A stretch of DNA of 7,316 nt. It comes from an uncultured Synechococcus sp. GTDB taxonomy: Bacteria > Cyanobacteriota > Cyanobacteriia > PCC-6307 > Cyanobiaceae. This document shows positions 6,376 through 7,316 of the stretch, in pieces. Position numbers and translations under genes: made by a program. Positions within the stretch are counted from its first letter, which is position 1. Each line of letters starts with the position of its first letter. The stretch covers positions 1-7,316 of the forward strand of contig CAJWAH010000068.1 in NCBI GenBank assembly GCA_913020095.1. Direction: 5' to 3'. The notes beneath the pieces are model-generated. The model saw only the letters and a list, made by a program, of their open reading frames with translations. It was not told where the DNA came from and searched no databases.

Positions 6376-6632
6376 CTGAACGACTCTGGGCGCATATGCA
6401 AGAGCCGGCTGCGTTTGCCTCAGTGTTGGAGTCTGGAAGAAAACCCTCTCCTCAAGAAGCAGCCGCTGCCACCAACCTGCAGGGCATCCACTTCTTGGAG
6501 CAATTCCTCAACCCTTGCGATGCCCCGGCTGAAGCGTTCGCGTTTCCTTCGCTTGACCCTCTGCCTCAGGAAAAGGCCAAGCGAGATCTCAGCGGCTACA
6601 ACCTCTTCTGCAAGGCTTATCGTGAGCAGAAG
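6376..6632 (+). CDS. Exon C (putative): end of SAP motif and first helix of HMG-like box
   Basis: Two bases complete the split Ala codon, then 85 codons follow. The segment starts ERLWAHMQEP, finishing the SAP motif. It passes through a linker rich in Ala, Pro and Glu (SGRKPSPQEAAAATN, FLEQFLNP) and reaches KAKRDLSGYNLFCKAYREQK at its end. Lys/Arg-x-Leu-Ser-Gly/Ala-Tyr-x-Leu-Phe is the helix 1 signature of HMG-box proteins. Read unspliced, the frame stays open to 6839 but loses HMG resemblance in the following residues. The donor AAG|GTACGC at 6633 matches the eukaryotic consensus well and leaves phase 0. Confidence 0.6.
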
Positions 6633-6741
6633 GTACGCCATCAAACCATAACTCCCACAGCCAATCTCTCACGAATGCTTGCCTCTGCGCTGAATGTCTC
6701 GCTGTATCCGCTACACTGCCACTCCGTGGCCACGATGTCAG
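6633..6741 (+). other. Putative intron 3, 109 nt, inside the HMG-like box
   Basis: This stretch has donor AAG|GTACGC and acceptor GATGTCAG|GCC, both in phase 0, and removing it moves the frame by exactly the step needed to reach the downstream block. The join gives YREQK-AKTGSREAWKRMS. The resulting HMG segment is about 12 residues shorter than a canonical box between helix 1 Phe and helix 2 Trp, so this boundary pair may not be exact. A canonical-length alternative would keep NLSRMLASA and skip about 76 nt, but that lacks GT...AG ends. Confidence 0.45.
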
Positions 6742-7218
6742 GCCAAAACGGGGTCCCGGGAAGCTTGGAAGCGTATGAGCGCAGACGAGAAGAAGAAATG
6801 GCGTGGCGTGGCCAACGCCGCCGCCAAGACCCGTCTTGAAAAGAAATTTGCCGAGCCACAAGCACGCTCGAGCTTCATGCCTGCCGCCGATGGCGCAGGC
6901 GTGGGTGCTGGAGGAGCTCCAGCTCCTGCATCATCCTCTGCCCTCTTCCCGCTGAATGCTTGTCCTGGTGCTGATCTGCATCGTCCCGGGCTTTTGGCGG
7001 GTCACCGTGGGGCCTTGCAGCCTGTTAATGGCAACAGTTTGAACCCACCAGCTGCCCAGATGCCCAGAGTGGTGGATGGCAGCGATTGGGACCCATCAGC
7101 TGCTGCCCCCATCCTTGGTCTCGGCGAGCAGTGGGTGACGCTGACTCATCCGTCAACGTCTGAGCCATACTACTGGAACCGACTGACCGGCGTTACGCAG
7201 TGGCAAAAGCCCTTCTGA
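6742..7218 (+). CDS. Exon D (putative): rest of HMG-like box, low-complexity linker and WW domain
   Basis: The exon has 158 codons plus TGA. It opens with SREAWKRMSADEKKKWRGVA, a good match to HMG helices 2-3 (W-K-x-(L/M)-S-x-(D/E)-E-K-x-x-(Y/W)), and a basic AAKTRLEKKF. An Ala/Gly/Pro/Ser-rich linker follows (GAGVGAGGAPAPASSS). The C-terminus is a WW domain: first Trp at 7132, then THPSTSEPYYWNRLTG, second Trp at 7201 and Pro at 7210, with the Tyr-Tyr-aromatic-Asn strand and Thr-x-x-W-x-x-P in the right spacing. WW domains bind Pro-rich ligands and are overwhelmingly eukaryotic. A bacterial caller might start this frame at ATG 6694, but residues before AKTGSREAW are unlike any HMG sequence. 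No ribosome binding site precedes 6694. Confidence 0.7.
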   Translation, partial: AKTGSREAWKRMSADEKKKWRGVANAAAKTRLEKKFAEPQARSSFMPAADGAGVGAGGAPAPASSSALFPLNACPGADLHRPGLLAGHRGALQPVNGNSLNPPAAQMPRVVDGSDWDPSAAAPILGLGEQWVTLTHPSTSEPYYWNRLTGVTQWQKPF

Positions 7219-7316
7219 TCAATTGAACAGTCTGAGCCTCTGTCTCCTGGGTGGCGCGATCGAGTGACTTGATTACGACAGTCATCGGACCATCGTCATC
7301 GTCAATCAGCATGGCA
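7219..7316. other. Right-edge non-coding flank
   Basis: These 98 nt after the WW-domain stop show no open frame of note, no AATAAA signal and no hairpin with a T run. A short ATCGTC repetition occurs near 7290-7304. It is probably 3' untranslated or intergenic sequence of the eukaryote-like gene. Confidence 0.35.

Larger units (their letters stand above)
5746..7218 (+). other. Proposed intron-containing eukaryote-like gene (SAP, HMG-like, WW)
   Basis: No single frame covers this stretch, yet protein-like blocks appear in order in three different frames, and each change of frame coincides with a possible GT...AG intron. The proposed exons are 5746-5958, 6131-6287, 6376-6632 and 6742-7218, with introns of 172, 88 and 109 nt. 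Each intron length leaves remainder 1 on division by 3, matching the frame change it has to explain. The joined product would end with a WW domain and a TGA at 7216-7218. A SAP motif (DNA/RNA binding), an HMG-box-like segment (DNA bending) and a WW domain (proline-motif binding) together suggest a chromatin or RNA-processing protein in a nucleus. The true 5' end is unknown because the junction lies within or just before exon A. Confidence 0.62.

Noticed and set aside
6633..6660. A 28-nt intron ending at CCCACAG
   Set aside because: It is too short for ordinary splicing, and the frame it enters meets a TGA within eleven codons.
6694..7218. Stand-alone bacterial gene starting at ATG 6694
   Set aside because: There is no ribosome binding site, the first 15 residues look like translated non-coding DNA, and the HMG-like box would lack helix 1, which lies upstream in another frame.
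5736..7316. Phage, integron or insertion-sequence cargo
   Set aside because: I see no integrase, transposase, terminal inverted repeat or attachment-site-like duplication. The modules present (SAP, HMG-like, WW) and the intron pattern point to eukaryotic DNA.

Overview
The window joins two kinds of DNA that do not belong together. Positions 1 to about 5730 read as an ordinary GC-rich picocyanobacterial chromosome (Synechococcus/Cyanobium type, judged from the protein families; no search was run). Positions from about 5740 to the right edge read as eukaryotic nuclear DNA: short exons in shifting frames, separated by introns with GT...AG ends, encoding a protein with a SAP motif, an HMG-box-like segment and a C-terminal WW domain.

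Cyanobacterial part. On the minus strand, prs (PRPP synthetase, 2769-1774) overlaps by 4 nt with a secreted glycoside-hydrolase-like gene (1777-599). After a 39-nt gap comes a multi-spanning membrane protein (559 to beyond the left edge). These three look like one transcription unit. Divergent from prs is a small unrecognised gene (2821-3294, +). It converges, with 3 nt between, on a minus-strand LytR-CpsA-Psr (LCP) family protein (4485-3298) whose usual catalytic positions look degenerate. Divergent from the LCP gene, 54 nt away, is the plus-strand gene for the ferredoxin-dependent divinyl chlorophyllide 8-vinyl reductase (bciB/slr1923 type, from 4540). Together these are housekeeping nucleotide metabolism, envelope/polysaccharide functions and chlorophyll synthesis.

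Junction. The bciB product follows its family to about residue 395 (about 5724), then runs on without a stop through about 125 unrelated residues to 6099. The last part of that tail is CA-rich low-complexity sequence.

Eukaryote-like part. I propose four exons: A (about 5746-5958), B (6131-6287), C (6376-6632) and D (6742-7218). The best-supported splice is removal of 6288-6375 (GT...CACAG, 88 nt, phase 1). It removes an in-frame stop, continues the open frame and completes a SAP motif across the join. The B and D boundaries are plausible; the exon A boundary is the weakest. Most likely the contig is a chimera of cyanobacterial and eukaryotic (alga, protist or large-virus host) DNA, but a natural insertion cannot be excluded from sequence alone. 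The main novelty is the SAP/HMG/WW architecture and the junction itself.
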